Assembly: GCA_902478945.1 (NCBI GenBank)
Contig: CABSMX010000015.1
Coordinates: forward strand, 1 to 28,356
Source of the DNA: an uncultured Collinsella sp.
GTDB taxonomy: Bacteria > Actinomycetota > Coriobacteriia > Coriobacteriales > Coriobacteriaceae
DNA length: 28,356 bases
Reading direction: 5' to 3'
Below the pieces are notes generated by a model. The model saw nothing but the letters and a program-made list of their open reading frames with translations, was not told the origin of the DNA and ran no database searches. Within the stretch, counting starts at the first letter, position 1, and each line of letters starts with the position of its first letter. Made by a program: the position numbers and the translations under genes. Shown one piece after another: positions 7,957 through 14,469 of the stretch.

Positions 7957-8718
7957 CTAACACGCACCCTTTCCCGTGATCACTTCAATGATGGTGAGGG
8001 CGATGATTCTTAAATCAGTGAGGATTCCGCGCCGCGCAATGTACTCAAGGTCGCGCTGGACCATCCCGTCGAAACCGGTTGAATTCCGGTCCGTCACCTG
8101 CCACCAGCCGGTGATCCTGGGCTTCACGGCCAGGCGCTGCAGGTCGTACTCCGTGTACTCGGCTACCTCGTTGGGCAGCGGCGGGCGGGGGCCCACGACC
8201 GACATCTGGCCCAGGAACACGTTCAGGAACTGCGGGAACTCGTCGATGGAGTGCTTGCGGATGAACTTGCCGATCCTCGTGACGCGGGGGTCGTCCCTCA
8301 TCTTGAACATGGCGCCGGCGATCTCGTTCTGCCCCTTGAGCTCGGCGAGGCGCTCTTCGGCGTCTTTGTACATGCTACGGAACTTCCACATGCGGAAGGT
8401 TGATAGGCTGCCGTCGCGGTGGGTCTGGCCTACGCGGATCTGGCTGTAGAACGGGTTGCCCTCGCTTTCCAGGCGGATAGCCGCGGCCAGTACCAGGCCC
8501 GGTATGGCGATGACGGCCAGCACGCAGCCGCTGAACACGATGTCGAATGCGCGCTTTACGGCCCTGTAGCCCAGGCGCGTGCGATCCCAGTCCTTGACGG
8601 CCTGCATGGCCTTGTAGCGCATGCCCACCTCACCGCCATTCATGGCCTGCGCTATAAGCGCCGCCCCAATTGGAGCATCTGATTGATGTTTGACTTTATC
8701 TGACACTAAATCTTTCAA
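7957..8718 (-). CDS. undecaprenyl-phosphate sugar phosphotransferase (priming phosphoglycosyl transferase)
   Basis: This is a monotopic phosphoglycosyl transferase of the WcaJ/PglC catalytic type. It has one N-terminal membrane segment (RAFDIVFSGCVLAVIAIPGL), then the signature FRMWKFRSMYKDAEERL, DEFPQFLNVFLGQMSVVGPR and ITGWWQVTDRNSTGFDGMVQ. It starts repeat-unit assembly by moving a sugar-1-phosphate from a UDP-sugar to undecaprenyl phosphate. Only the short catalytic form is present, without the multi-helix N-terminal domain of WcaJ. Start is unsure. TTG 8718 gives 253 residues but has no good ribosome site; ATG 8619 (MRYKAMQAVKDWDRTRLGYR) has GGTGAGG five nt upstream and keeps the whole catalytic part at 220 residues. 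First enzyme gene of the cluster, after the NusG-like regulator. Confidence 0.9.
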   Translation of the reverse strand: MKDLVSDKVKHQSDAPIGAALIAQAMNGGEVGMRYKAMQAVKDWDRTRLGYRAVKRAFDIVFSGCVLAVIAIPGLVLAAAIRLESEGNPFYSQIRVGQTHRDGSLSTFRMWKFRSMYKDAEERLAELKGQNEIAGAMFKMRDDPRVTRIGKFIRKHSIDEFPQFLNVFLGQMSVVGPRPPLPNEVAEYTEYDLQRLAVKPRITGWWQVTDRNSTGFDGMVQRDLEYIARRGILTDLRIIALTIIEVITGKGAC

Positions 8719-8769
8719 ACCTATGTCCCCGACCCGGAGATCCTCCCAGTCCCGAAAACTCGCCTGATA

Positions 8770-9315
8770 TCAGGCAATCCCCCTATTTAGGTTTCGCATC
8801 ACACGTTGCTCGGCCGTAAGCACCGCAAGTCCGACGCGTGTCGTTACACGTCGTCCGCAAAGATCAACTTCCAGAAAAGCCGTGTTTTTACGTCTATTGA
8901 TGTCTTCAATAAGGCCCTCGTGGCCCAGCAGCGGACCCGCCGTCACTACGACCTGGTCGCCATCTTTTAGGGCCTCGCTCATGGGCACTACGCGGTCTCC
9001 CACATGCGTAAAACTGCCAATAAGCTGGATCTCTTCTTTTGCCAGCGGCACAAACTGACCGTCCTGGGATAGCACCCGGGCAAAGTCGTCCATGCGCAGC
9101 AGATGCTGTTGCACGGTGCGGGGATCTGCCGAATCGCAGATAAGATAACCGGGAAAAAGCGGCTTGGTCGTGTTGACCCATTCGCCGTGTACCTTAATCT
9201 CGGTTTGAAATTGGGGATAAAAGAGCTCCTTCATGGCGCCAGCCGGCACCACATGCTCGATGCGCTCGCGCATTACGTCTTCGCGACCGTTAATGACCTG
9301 GATCACATACCACAC
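8770..9315 (-). CDS. NusG-family specialised antiterminator (LoaP/RfaH-like)
   Basis: The 181-residue protein has an N-terminal NGN domain (WYVIQVINGREDVMRERIEH ... KPLFPGYLICDS) and a C-terminal KOW domain (DGDQVVVTAGPLLGHEGLIE). It diverges from housekeeping NusG, and its place as first gene of a polysaccharide cluster is typical of paralogues (RfaH, UpxY, LoaP) that let RNA polymerase read through long operons. The start is the GTG at 9315 because AAGGAGG lies 8 nt upstream; GTG codons at 9324 and 9321 overlap that site. A long leader with a strong hairpin precedes it, consistent with autoregulation or leader recognition. The subfamily cannot be fixed without a tree. Confidence 0.85.
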   Translation of the reverse strand: MWYVIQVINGREDVMRERIEHVVPAGAMKELFYPQFQTEIKVHGEWVNTTKPLFPGYLICDSADPRTVQQHLLRMDDFARVLSQDGQFVPLAKEEIQLIGSFTHVGDRVVPMSEALKDGDQVVVTAGPLLGHEGLIEDINRRKNTAFLEVDLCGRRVTTRVGLAVLTAEQRVMRNLNRGIA

Positions 9316-9784
9316 GAGCACCACCTCCTTGCTGTCTTATGTGTGGCTCACGGGGTTTCTGTATGGCTTCGCCAGGGCGCTTGTGCGCGAAGGCGCTCCA
9401 TATTCAAACCCTGAACCCAGTTAGACAAGCACGTGGCTCTGCCCCACCGTGAACGGTATGTATGACACAGCTCGTATGTGACCAATCGTCTTAATGACGA
9501 AAGCACATACAGTTGGCTGCGTGCGAGACAGTCTGGGGATGATTCAAACTGACTGACCCACACGCAAACAGCTGAAGTGCTTGCTGAATTTTGCCATGCA
9601 AAACGTGCTTAGAATTGTCTGCGGAAATGAATATAGCCGCAGACAATTCAATGAATTGCCGCATGACGACGCTATTGGAGCTCGTGGTTTTTCTAGCACC
9701 GCCGTTACGGCCGGATGCCGATCGACCCTGTGCTTTGCGGCTTGCTGGAGCCGAGAACACAGTTGAACCCATGTAACGTTAAGT
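9316..9784 (-). promoter_or_regulatory. long 5' leader of the polysaccharide operon
   Basis: These ~470 bases contain no convincing gene on either strand and separate a candidate promoter from the NusG-like start. They include a perfect 13-bp inverted repeat (9612-9649), an overlapping 7-bp palindrome (9644-9658), and, on the minus strand at 9693-9703, GGCGGTGCTAG, which shares its first six bases with the RfaH ops element. No terminator with a U-run was seen. The length and structure suggest transcript-level control, which is inference. Confidence 0.4.
9612..9649. repeat. perfect 13-bp inverted repeat in the operon leader
   Basis: GAATTGTCTGCGG at 9612-9624 pairs exactly with CCGCAGACAATTC at 9637-9649 around a 12-nt spacer. 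It would form a strong hairpin in the leader RNA of the polysaccharide operon. No U-run follows on either strand, so it is not an ordinary terminator. It might be an antiterminator recognition hairpin or a protein-binding site. An overlapping palindrome CAATTCA-A-TGAATTG (9644-9658) could form an alternative pairing. Confidence 0.55.
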
Positions 9785-9793
9785 ATCATAGCA
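9785..9793 (-). promoter_or_regulatory. extended -10 promoter candidate for the polysaccharide operon
   Basis: On the minus strand the sequence TGCTATGAT forms a good extended -10 element (TG-N-TATGAT). No clear -35 is present at 16-18 bp. Transcription would begin near 9778 and run through the leader to the NusG-like gene. Confidence 0.35.
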
Positions 9794-10156
9794 CAGCAGC
9801 TAGCCCATACGTTTTGGGGTGTGTTGAGCAACATATTGTTTATTTGCCGTGGTTATGGGGGACATTGTGCCGCCTTACGCACATTGCCGCAGGTTTATAG
9901 GGGTGTATGAGTTGGTGAGCACCGCCTGAGTTGTATTGCTGGCGGCGTGAATTGCTCAAACTATTATCTTTGGCTAACAAACTTTGTACAAAACCGGGAA
10001 GGTAATTGCGCAACTTTTTGCGGGTGTTGGCGTGGGCGTACGGTTTATGGGACGAGGTTGACAATCACGTCTCTCAATGCGAGGTCCACCGAATTAAGCG
10101 ACGATGATTCAGTTGTCGCAAAAATTGCGACAACTGCTGCTGACAGCAAAATTTTG
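9794..10156. other. intergenic region with a strong palindrome
   Basis: About 360 bp without a credible gene. It holds a perfect 27-bp palindrome at 10110-10136 (CAGTTGTCGCAA, three A, TTGCGACAACTG) and a 12-bp palindrome GCAAAATTTTGC at 10146-10157. A TTGACA at 10057 lacks a matching -10. The long palindrome has no U-run and could be an operator or cruciform-forming site. Confidence 0.45.
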
Positions 10157-10157
10157 C

Positions 10158-10187
10158 AAAAAAAAGGCCACTCGATTGAGTGGCCTT
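10158..10187 (-). terminator. rho-independent terminator after tRNA-Ala
   Basis: On the minus strand the stem GGCCACTC/GAGTGGCC (10166-10185) with a 4-nt loop is followed by eight U (A-run at 10158-10165 on the plus strand). It begins about 12 nt beyond the tRNA 3' end. Confidence 0.85.
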
Positions 10188-10197
10188 ATATTCACGA

Positions 10198-10273
10198 TGG
10201 TGGAGACGAGGGGGATCGAACCCCTGACCTCTTGACTGCCAGTCAAGCGCTCTCCCAGCTGAGCTACGCCCCC
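10198..10273 (-). tRNA. tRNA-Ala (anticodon GGC)
   Basis: A 76-nt cloverleaf is readable on the minus strand. It has acceptor GGGGGCG with its partner CGTCTCC, D-arm GCTCAGCTGGGAGAGC, anticodon stem-loop CTTGA-CTGGCAG-TCAAG with GGC anticodon, T-arm with GGTTCGATCC, and an encoded CCA end. The G3:U70 pair, the main identity signal for alanyl-tRNA synthetase, is present. A terminator follows directly. It reads GCC/GCU alanine codons, which are common in the nearby genes. Confidence 0.95.
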
Positions 10274-10355
10274 GTGACGAGGAGATACTATAGGGGAAGT
10301 TGGCACGGCGTGCAAGGACTTTTTTGAGTTGATCGTCTTACTTACGGGTTTTCCT

Positions 10356-10417
10356 GGGACGGGGCTGAATTGACTGATTTTGACTTCGGCAAAATCAGTC
10401 AATTAACCCACCGTCCC
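10356..10417. repeat. large hairpin overlapping the thiamine pyrophosphokinase stop
   Basis: A 15-bp perfect stem (10368-10382 with 10390-10404) around a 7-nt loop is extended outside by GGGACGG (10356-10362) and CCGTCCC (10411-10417). It covers the stop codon of the upstream minus-strand gene. No U-run follows the outer stem, so it may stabilise the mRNA 3' end or act as an imperfect terminator ahead of the tRNA. Confidence 0.6.
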
Positions 10418-11068
10418 GATAAAACCCTCACGGTATAAATAACCGATCGCAACGCCTTGGTGAACTTGGATCTTGGCCGTTTTCCGGACGACATTAGAGA
10501 TGCCCGTGTCAGCCAAGAGTCCTAGGGGGCTGTGGTCTAGTTCCCATTCAAGTCCGTGTTCGCTTATCTCTGTGTTAGGGGCTATGGCGATGATGGAGAA
10601 GGTTTTGCCCTCGGCGCCCTCAATGGTCCAGGACTCGTCCTGGTGCAGGATTCTGGCCGTTACTTCGTCTTCTGCGATCCAAACGGGGGCGTCCGCATAG
10701 CCTGCCAGTAGGCCTAACACAGACAGGGCCATGTCCGGGCGGGCGCCGGTGGCACAGGTCGCAACCACTTCGGCGCCCGGCCAACGGCGGCGAATGGTGT
10801 CTAGGGCTAGCGCTAGATCGGTGCAGTCCTTGTAGGGGTTGTGGCGTTCCACTTCAAAATCGGCAGCGGCATCGACCAGAGCGCGTCCCTCATCGCTAAC
10901 GGTGTCGGCGTCGCCCACGTAAACGTCGCAGCTCAGAACAGCGCCCAACAGGGCGTCCAGGCCGCGGTCTACGGCTACGATGCGGTCGCACTCCCCTGCC
11001 AGGTGGCACAACAACTCGGGGCTCGCCACCACCGGCGAGCCGCAAACAACTAATACTTTGCAAGCCAC
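10403..11068 (-). CDS. thiN: thiamine pyrophosphokinase
   Basis: The 221-residue protein fits thiamine diphosphokinase, which makes thiamine diphosphate from thiamine and ATP. Seen: an N-terminal VLVVCGSP strand, RIVAVDRGLDALL, the Asp-rich motif YVGDADTVSD (family G-D-x-D-S), and NPYKDCTDLALAL (family K-D-x-T-D). CATGARPDMAL replaces the usual GGTGGRxDH, so the third motif is divergent. The C-terminal half is beta-rich, including DHSPLGLLADTGISNVV like the family's sandwich domain. GTG at 11068 is the only reasonable start; its ribosome site is weak and it lies 9 nt after the HAD gene, suggesting co-transcription. No thiamine riboswitch is seen nearby. Confidence 0.85.
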   Translation of the reverse strand: MACKVLVVCGSPVVASPELLCHLAGECDRIVAVDRGLDALLGAVLSCDVYVGDADTVSDEGRALVDAAADFEVERHNPYKDCTDLALALDTIRRRWPGAEVVATCATGARPDMALSVLGLLAGYADAPVWIAEDEVTARILHQDESWTIEGAEGKTFSIIAIAPNTEISEHGLEWELDHSPLGLLADTGISNVVRKTAKIQVHQGVAIGYLYREGFIGTVG

Positions 11069-11077
11069 GGCCCTCGC

Positions 11078-11767
11078 CTAGCCCTCAAACGAAAGCACGC
11101 GGGCCAGGTCAAGGTCCTCATAGCTGTCGATAAAGACGTCGCAGTTAGCACGCACCTCGTCGCGCTCCATACGGCCATGCGGGTCATAAATACCCACGCG
11201 CTTAAATCCTGCGGTGCCAGAGCTCTTTAGGCCAAAGACCGCGTCCTCAAACACCCAGGGGCGCTCAAACTTGCGCCCGTGGCGCTCTTCCAGGCGACGC
11301 AGCGCCAGCTCGTACACGTCGGGGAACTGCTTGGAGCGCCCAACCTCGCCCGTCGTGGTAACAAACTCCAAATATGCGTCGAGCCCGGCACCAGAGAGCG
11401 CGGACTGCACCAGTTCGGCCGGCGTGGACGTGGCCACGCACATGGCAATGCCAGCCGCCTTCGTCTGCTCCAAAAATGCTAGGAGCCCCTCGCGCGGCGG
11501 CACCTTGGAGTACCCATCAATTAAAATCTCGCTCAGCTCGCGATACAGCTCCTCGCCATTCACGCCAATGCCCCACGTGTCGTGATAGGCCTGGCACTCA
11601 TCCTCCAGCGAAAGATGTTCAAACTGGGCAAAATCGTCGACCGTCACATCAATGCCATGACGGCGCAATAACTCGGTCTGCGCATGGCCCCAGACAGGTG
11701 AGCTATTAACCAGTGTTCCGTCGCAATCGAAAATAAAAGCAACACTTGGGGCAGCGATATGGTCCAT
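11078..11767 (-). CDS. HAD-superfamily phosphatase/phosphoglucomutase-like hydrolase
   Basis: The 229-residue protein is a HAD subfamily I hydrolase. Motif 1 is FIFDCDGTLVNS with the nucleophile Asp and acid/base Asp; an alpha-helical cap follows. Motif 2 Thr/Ser is in CVATSTPAELV, a Lys occurs in GRSKQFPDVY, and motif 3 acids are in WVFEDAVFGLKSS. The family includes phosphoglycolate and sugar-phosphate phosphatases and beta-phosphoglucomutase; the substrate cannot be told from the motifs. The ATG at 11767 has AAAGG seven nt upstream; a TTG at 11788 lies before it. The gene diverges from glgB across an intergenic region with repeated half-sites, which suggests shared control and a possible role in sugar-phosphate metabolism. 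Confidence 0.85.
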   Translation of the reverse strand: MDHIAAPSVAFIFDCDGTLVNSSPVWGHAQTELLRRHGIDVTVDDFAQFEHLSLEDECQAYHDTWGIGVNGEELYRELSEILIDGYSKVPPREGLLAFLEQTKAAGIAMCVATSTPAELVQSALSGAGLDAYLEFVTTTGEVGRSKQFPDVYELALRRLEERHGRKFERPWVFEDAVFGLKSSGTAGFKRVGIYDPHGRMERDEVRANCDVFIDSYEDLDLARVLSFEG

Positions 11768-11789
11768 AAACGAGCCTTTCGATGTCAAA

Positions 11790-11900
11790 TGGTAAACAAC
11801 CTGCTAAAAACGTTTTACCAAACGTCAGCCTAACAGTTTTGAAACCCTAATTGGTAAAACTGTCAAGAGTTTTACCACGTCAATTCTGCAAGTGGTATAA
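11790..11900. promoter_or_regulatory. operator array: repeated TGGTAAAA/TTTTACCA half-sites
   Basis: Between the divergent HAD gene and glgB are TGGTAAAC (11790), TTTTACCA (11813), TGGTAAAA (11852), TTTTACCA (11870) and TGGTATAA (11893). The middle pair forms a perfect inverted repeat with 10-bp arms (TGGTAAAACT / AGTTTTACCA, 11852-11877) and a 6-nt spacer. The density and symmetry indicate binding of a dimeric regulator to several sites. Position suggests control of the glycogen operon, the HAD gene, or both. The regulator is not encoded in this window. Confidence 0.6.
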
Positions 11901-11964
11901 ACATGGCGCTTACCGATTAAACGCCCCCGCAAATCCACTTTCGTTCATAAAAGTAACGTACAGG

Positions 11965-12013
11965 TGTTATCGTAGTTTCTGCCGAAAGTTCCACCGAGCA
12001 CGCGAGGTGGAAC
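11965..12013 (+). promoter_or_regulatory. candidate glgB promoter element and leader hairpin
   Basis: TGTTATCGT at 11965-11973 could act as an extended -10. It is followed by an inverted repeat GTTCCACC (11988-11995) / GGTGGAAC (12006-12013) that would sit at the start of the glgB leader. No good -35 is visible. The hairpin is clear; the promoter is a guess. Confidence 0.3.
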
Positions 12014-12113
12014 GAATCATAGAACTATCGCCGTCCCTTCGATTCGTGCAGCCTTGGACCTTTCGCATCTAGTCACCAAGGCAACACGCTGCCGCGTCAT
12101 GATGGGATCAAAC

Positions 12114-14375
12114 GTGAGCGATACAAAGCTAAAGCCAGCAACCAAAAAGCCTGCTACCCGTAAAGCCGCCCCGCACGCGCCGGAACTTACCAAAGACGAT
12201 GTCTATCTGTTTGGCATCGGTACGTGGGAGCGCAGCTGGGAAAAGATGGGCGCGCATCCCGACACGCAAAACCGTACGCGCGGCTGGCGTTTTTGCGTTT
12301 GGGCGCCCGACGTAAAGAGCGTTCACGTCATTGGCGAATTTAACGACTGGGATGAGCAGGCCAACCCGCTGGTGCCCGTGCATACGAGCTCTATTTGGGA
12401 AGGCTTCATTCCTGGCGCCGAGCAGGGTCAGCTCTATAAATACCTCATCGAGACCAACGAGGGCGAAAAGCTCTACAAGGCTGATCCGTATGCCTTTAAG
12501 GCCGAGTGCCCTCCGGGTACCGCCAGCGTGCTGTGGACCCTCGATGGCTACCAGTGGAACGACGCCGCGTGGCTCAGGCGCCGCGCCAGCCACAACCACA
12601 TGTCTCAGCCCCTTAACATCTACGAGGTGCATATTGGCTCGTGGAAGCGCCACGGCGACGCGCCGCAGGGCGAGCCCGACGAGTACGGCAACTACCCCGG
12701 CCCCATGGATCCCTTCCCCGCCCAGCGCGGCGAGTTCTACACCTACGACGATCTGTCGGTGGAGCTCGTGGACTACGTGCGCGACATGGGTTACACGCAT
12801 ATCGAGGTCATGCCGCTCATGGAGCATCCCTTCGATGGCTCCTGGGGTTACCAGACGACCGGCTACTATGCCGCCACGTCACGCTACGGCAACCCGCAGC
12901 AGCTCATGCACTTTATCGATGCGTGCCACGAGGCGGGCATCGGCGTAATCATGGACTGGGTGCCCGGCGGTTTTTGCGCCGACTCCCACGGCCTAGCCAC
13001 CTTTAACGGCCACATGCTGTTTGAGCACGAGATTCACCCCAACTGGGGCACGCATAAGTTCGACTTCGCCCGCGGCGAGGTCCGCTCCTTCCTGGTCTCC
13101 AACGTGCTGTACTGGCTCGAGAACTTCCACGTGGACGGCATTCGCATGGACGGCGTGTCCAGCATGTTGTACCTCAACTTTGGCATCGACGATCCCGGTC
13201 AAAAGAAGTTCAACAAGTACGGTACCGAGGAGGACCTGGACGCCAGCGCGTTTATCCGTCAGGTCAACTGCGCTGTAGAGGCGCACTACCCCGACGTGAT
13301 GATGATGGCCGAGGAGTCCACCGCGTGGCCGCTCGTGACCTATCCGCCGCAGGACGGCGGCCTGGGCTTCCACTACAAGTGGGACATGGGCTGGATGAAC
13401 GACACCCTGCACTACATGCAGACCGATTTTCCGTGGCGCCCCGGTAACCACGGCCTGCTCACGTTCTCCATCATGTACGCCTTTACCGAGAACTTCATTT
13501 GCCCGCTGAGCCACGACGAGGTCGTACACGGCAAGTGCTCGCTCATTGGCCGCATGCCGGGTGACTGGTGGCGCCAGTTTGCCGGCCTGCGCACGCTGGC
13601 TTTCTACCAGATGACGCACCCCGGTGCCAAGCTCAACTTTATGGGCAACGAGATCGGCCAGTTTATTGAATGGCGCTACTACGAGTCCATCCAGTGGTTC
13701 CTGACCGAGGAGTACGAGACTCACCGTCATCATCAGGCGTTCATCAAGGCGCTCAACCACCTGTACACCGCCGAGCCTGCCCTGTACGAGCGCGGCTACA
13801 CCGACGACGGCTTTACCTGGATCGACGCGGATAACTCCAAGCAGTCCATCGTGAGCTTTGTGCGCCAGGGCGAGGACATCGATGACGACCTGGTGATCCT
13901 GATCAACTTTGACCCGGCGAGCTACGAGAGCTTCCGCGTGGGCGTGCCGCGCGAGGGTGACTGGGAGGTCATCTTTGACTCCGACCGTCCCGAGTTTGGT
14001 GGCAGCGGATACGCCGGCGAGGAGCCCTACACCTGCTCGAGCGAGCCCTATCCCTGGAACGGGCAGATGGACTCCATCGAGATGAAGGTGCCCGGTCTGG
14101 CAGGCGTAGTGCTTAAACGCCGCGGTCCCAGCAGCTATAAGCCGCCCGTGGTTAAGGAGCCCAAGAAGGCGACGCGCAAGCGGACGTCCTCGGTAAAGCC
14201 CAAGACCGCGGCTGCTAAGAAGGCTCCGGCTAAGACGAAGGCCACGACGACCAAGGCCAAGGCCAAGACCGCCGCAAAGCCCGCTGCTAAGGCCGCAGCC
14301 AAGAAACCGACTGCCAAAAAAGCCGCTTCCAAGGCAAAGTCTGCTTCTGTTAAGTCGTCTGCCAAGGATGCGTAA
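12114..14375 (+). CDS. glgB: 1,4-alpha-glucan branching enzyme with basic C-terminal tail
   Basis: GlgB cuts alpha-1,4 chains and rejoins them as alpha-1,6 branches in glycogen. Seen: an N-terminal CBM48-like beta domain (FCVWAPDVKSVHVIGEFNDW), then a GH13 barrel with INIYEVHIGSWKRH-type start (here LNIYEVHIGSWKRH), nucleophile Asp in DGIRMDGV (about residue 346), acid Glu in MMMAEES (about 400) and third Asp in LSHDEVVHGK (about 468). A C-terminal beta domain ends near residue 675. Then comes a ~75-residue tail made almost only of Lys, Ala, Thr, Pro and Ser, like histone H1 tails; the N-terminus also has a short KPATKKPATRKAA stretch. Start is uncertain: GTG 12114 has GGGA upstream, but ATG 12099 or 12102 is possible. 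First gene of the glycogen operon. Confidence 0.93.
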   Translation: MSDTKLKPATKKPATRKAAPHAPELTKDDVYLFGIGTWERSWEKMGAHPDTQNRTRGWRFCVWAPDVKSVHVIGEFNDWDEQANPLVPVHTSSIWEGFIPGAEQGQLYKYLIETNEGEKLYKADPYAFKAECPPGTASVLWTLDGYQWNDAAWLRRRASHNHMSQPLNIYEVHIGSWKRHGDAPQGEPDEYGNYPGPMDPFPAQRGEFYTYDDLSVELVDYVRDMGYTHIEVMPLMEHPFDGSWGYQTTGYYAATSRYGNPQQLMHFIDACHEAGIGVIMDWVPGGFCADSHGLATFNGHMLFEHEIHPNWGTHKFDFARGEVRSFLVSNVLYWLENFHVDGIRMDGVSSMLYLNFGIDDPGQKKFNKYGTEEDLDASAFIRQVNCAVEAHYPDVMMMAEESTAWPLVTYPPQDGGLGFHYKWDMGWMNDTLHYMQTDFPWRPGNHGLLTFSIMYAFTENFICPLSHDEVVHGKCSLIGRMPGDWWRQFAGLRTLAFYQMTHPGAKLNFMGNEIGQFIEWRYYESIQWFLTEEYETHRHHQAFIKALNHLYTAEPALYERGYTDDGFTWIDADNSKQSIVSFVRQGEDIDDDLVILINFDPASYESFRVGVPREGDWEVIFDSDRPEFGGSGYAGEEPYTCSSEPYPWNGQMDSIEMKVPGLAGVVLKRRGPSSYKPPVVKEPKKATRKRTSSVKPKTAAAKKAPAKTKATTTKAKAKTAAKPAAKAAAKKPTAKKAASKAKSASVKSSAKDA

Positions 14376-14400
14376 CAAAGTCGTTACAGCTGTAATTACC

Positions 14401-14415
14401 CGCCCCGCCGGGGCG
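14401..14415. repeat. GC-rich hairpin between glgB and glgP
   Basis: CGCCCC-GCC-GGGGCG forms a six-pair stem with a 3-nt loop 26 nt after the glgB stop. No U-run follows, so it is not a standard terminator. Comparable hairpins lie in the glgP-glgC and glgD-glgA gaps. Confidence 0.4.
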
Positions 14416-14469
14416 TAGGATATGAGTCATAACCGTTCCGGGAGAAACATCCCCGGGGGAAAGGAACGT

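Noticed and set aside
9612..9649. Invertible promoter from the 13-bp inverted repeat in the leader
   Set aside because: The 12-nt space between arms is too short to contain a promoter, and inversion of it would change nothing obvious; a hairpin or operator fits better.
9693..9703. ops-like element GGCGGTGCTAG for an RfaH-type regulator (minus strand)
   Set aside because: Only the first six bases agree with ops; the rest differs, and chance matches to GGCGGT are common in GC-rich DNA. Mentioned only as part of the leader.
9947..10327. 126-residue plus-strand open frame
   Set aside because: It runs antisense through the tRNA-Ala gene and its terminator, and has no ribosome-binding site or protein-like pattern.
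10356..10417. Riboswitch or standard terminator associated with the thiamine pyrophosphokinase gene
   Set aside because: The hairpin is at the 3' end of the gene, has no U-run and no thiamine-pyrophosphate aptamer consensus; it is listed only as a structured repeat.
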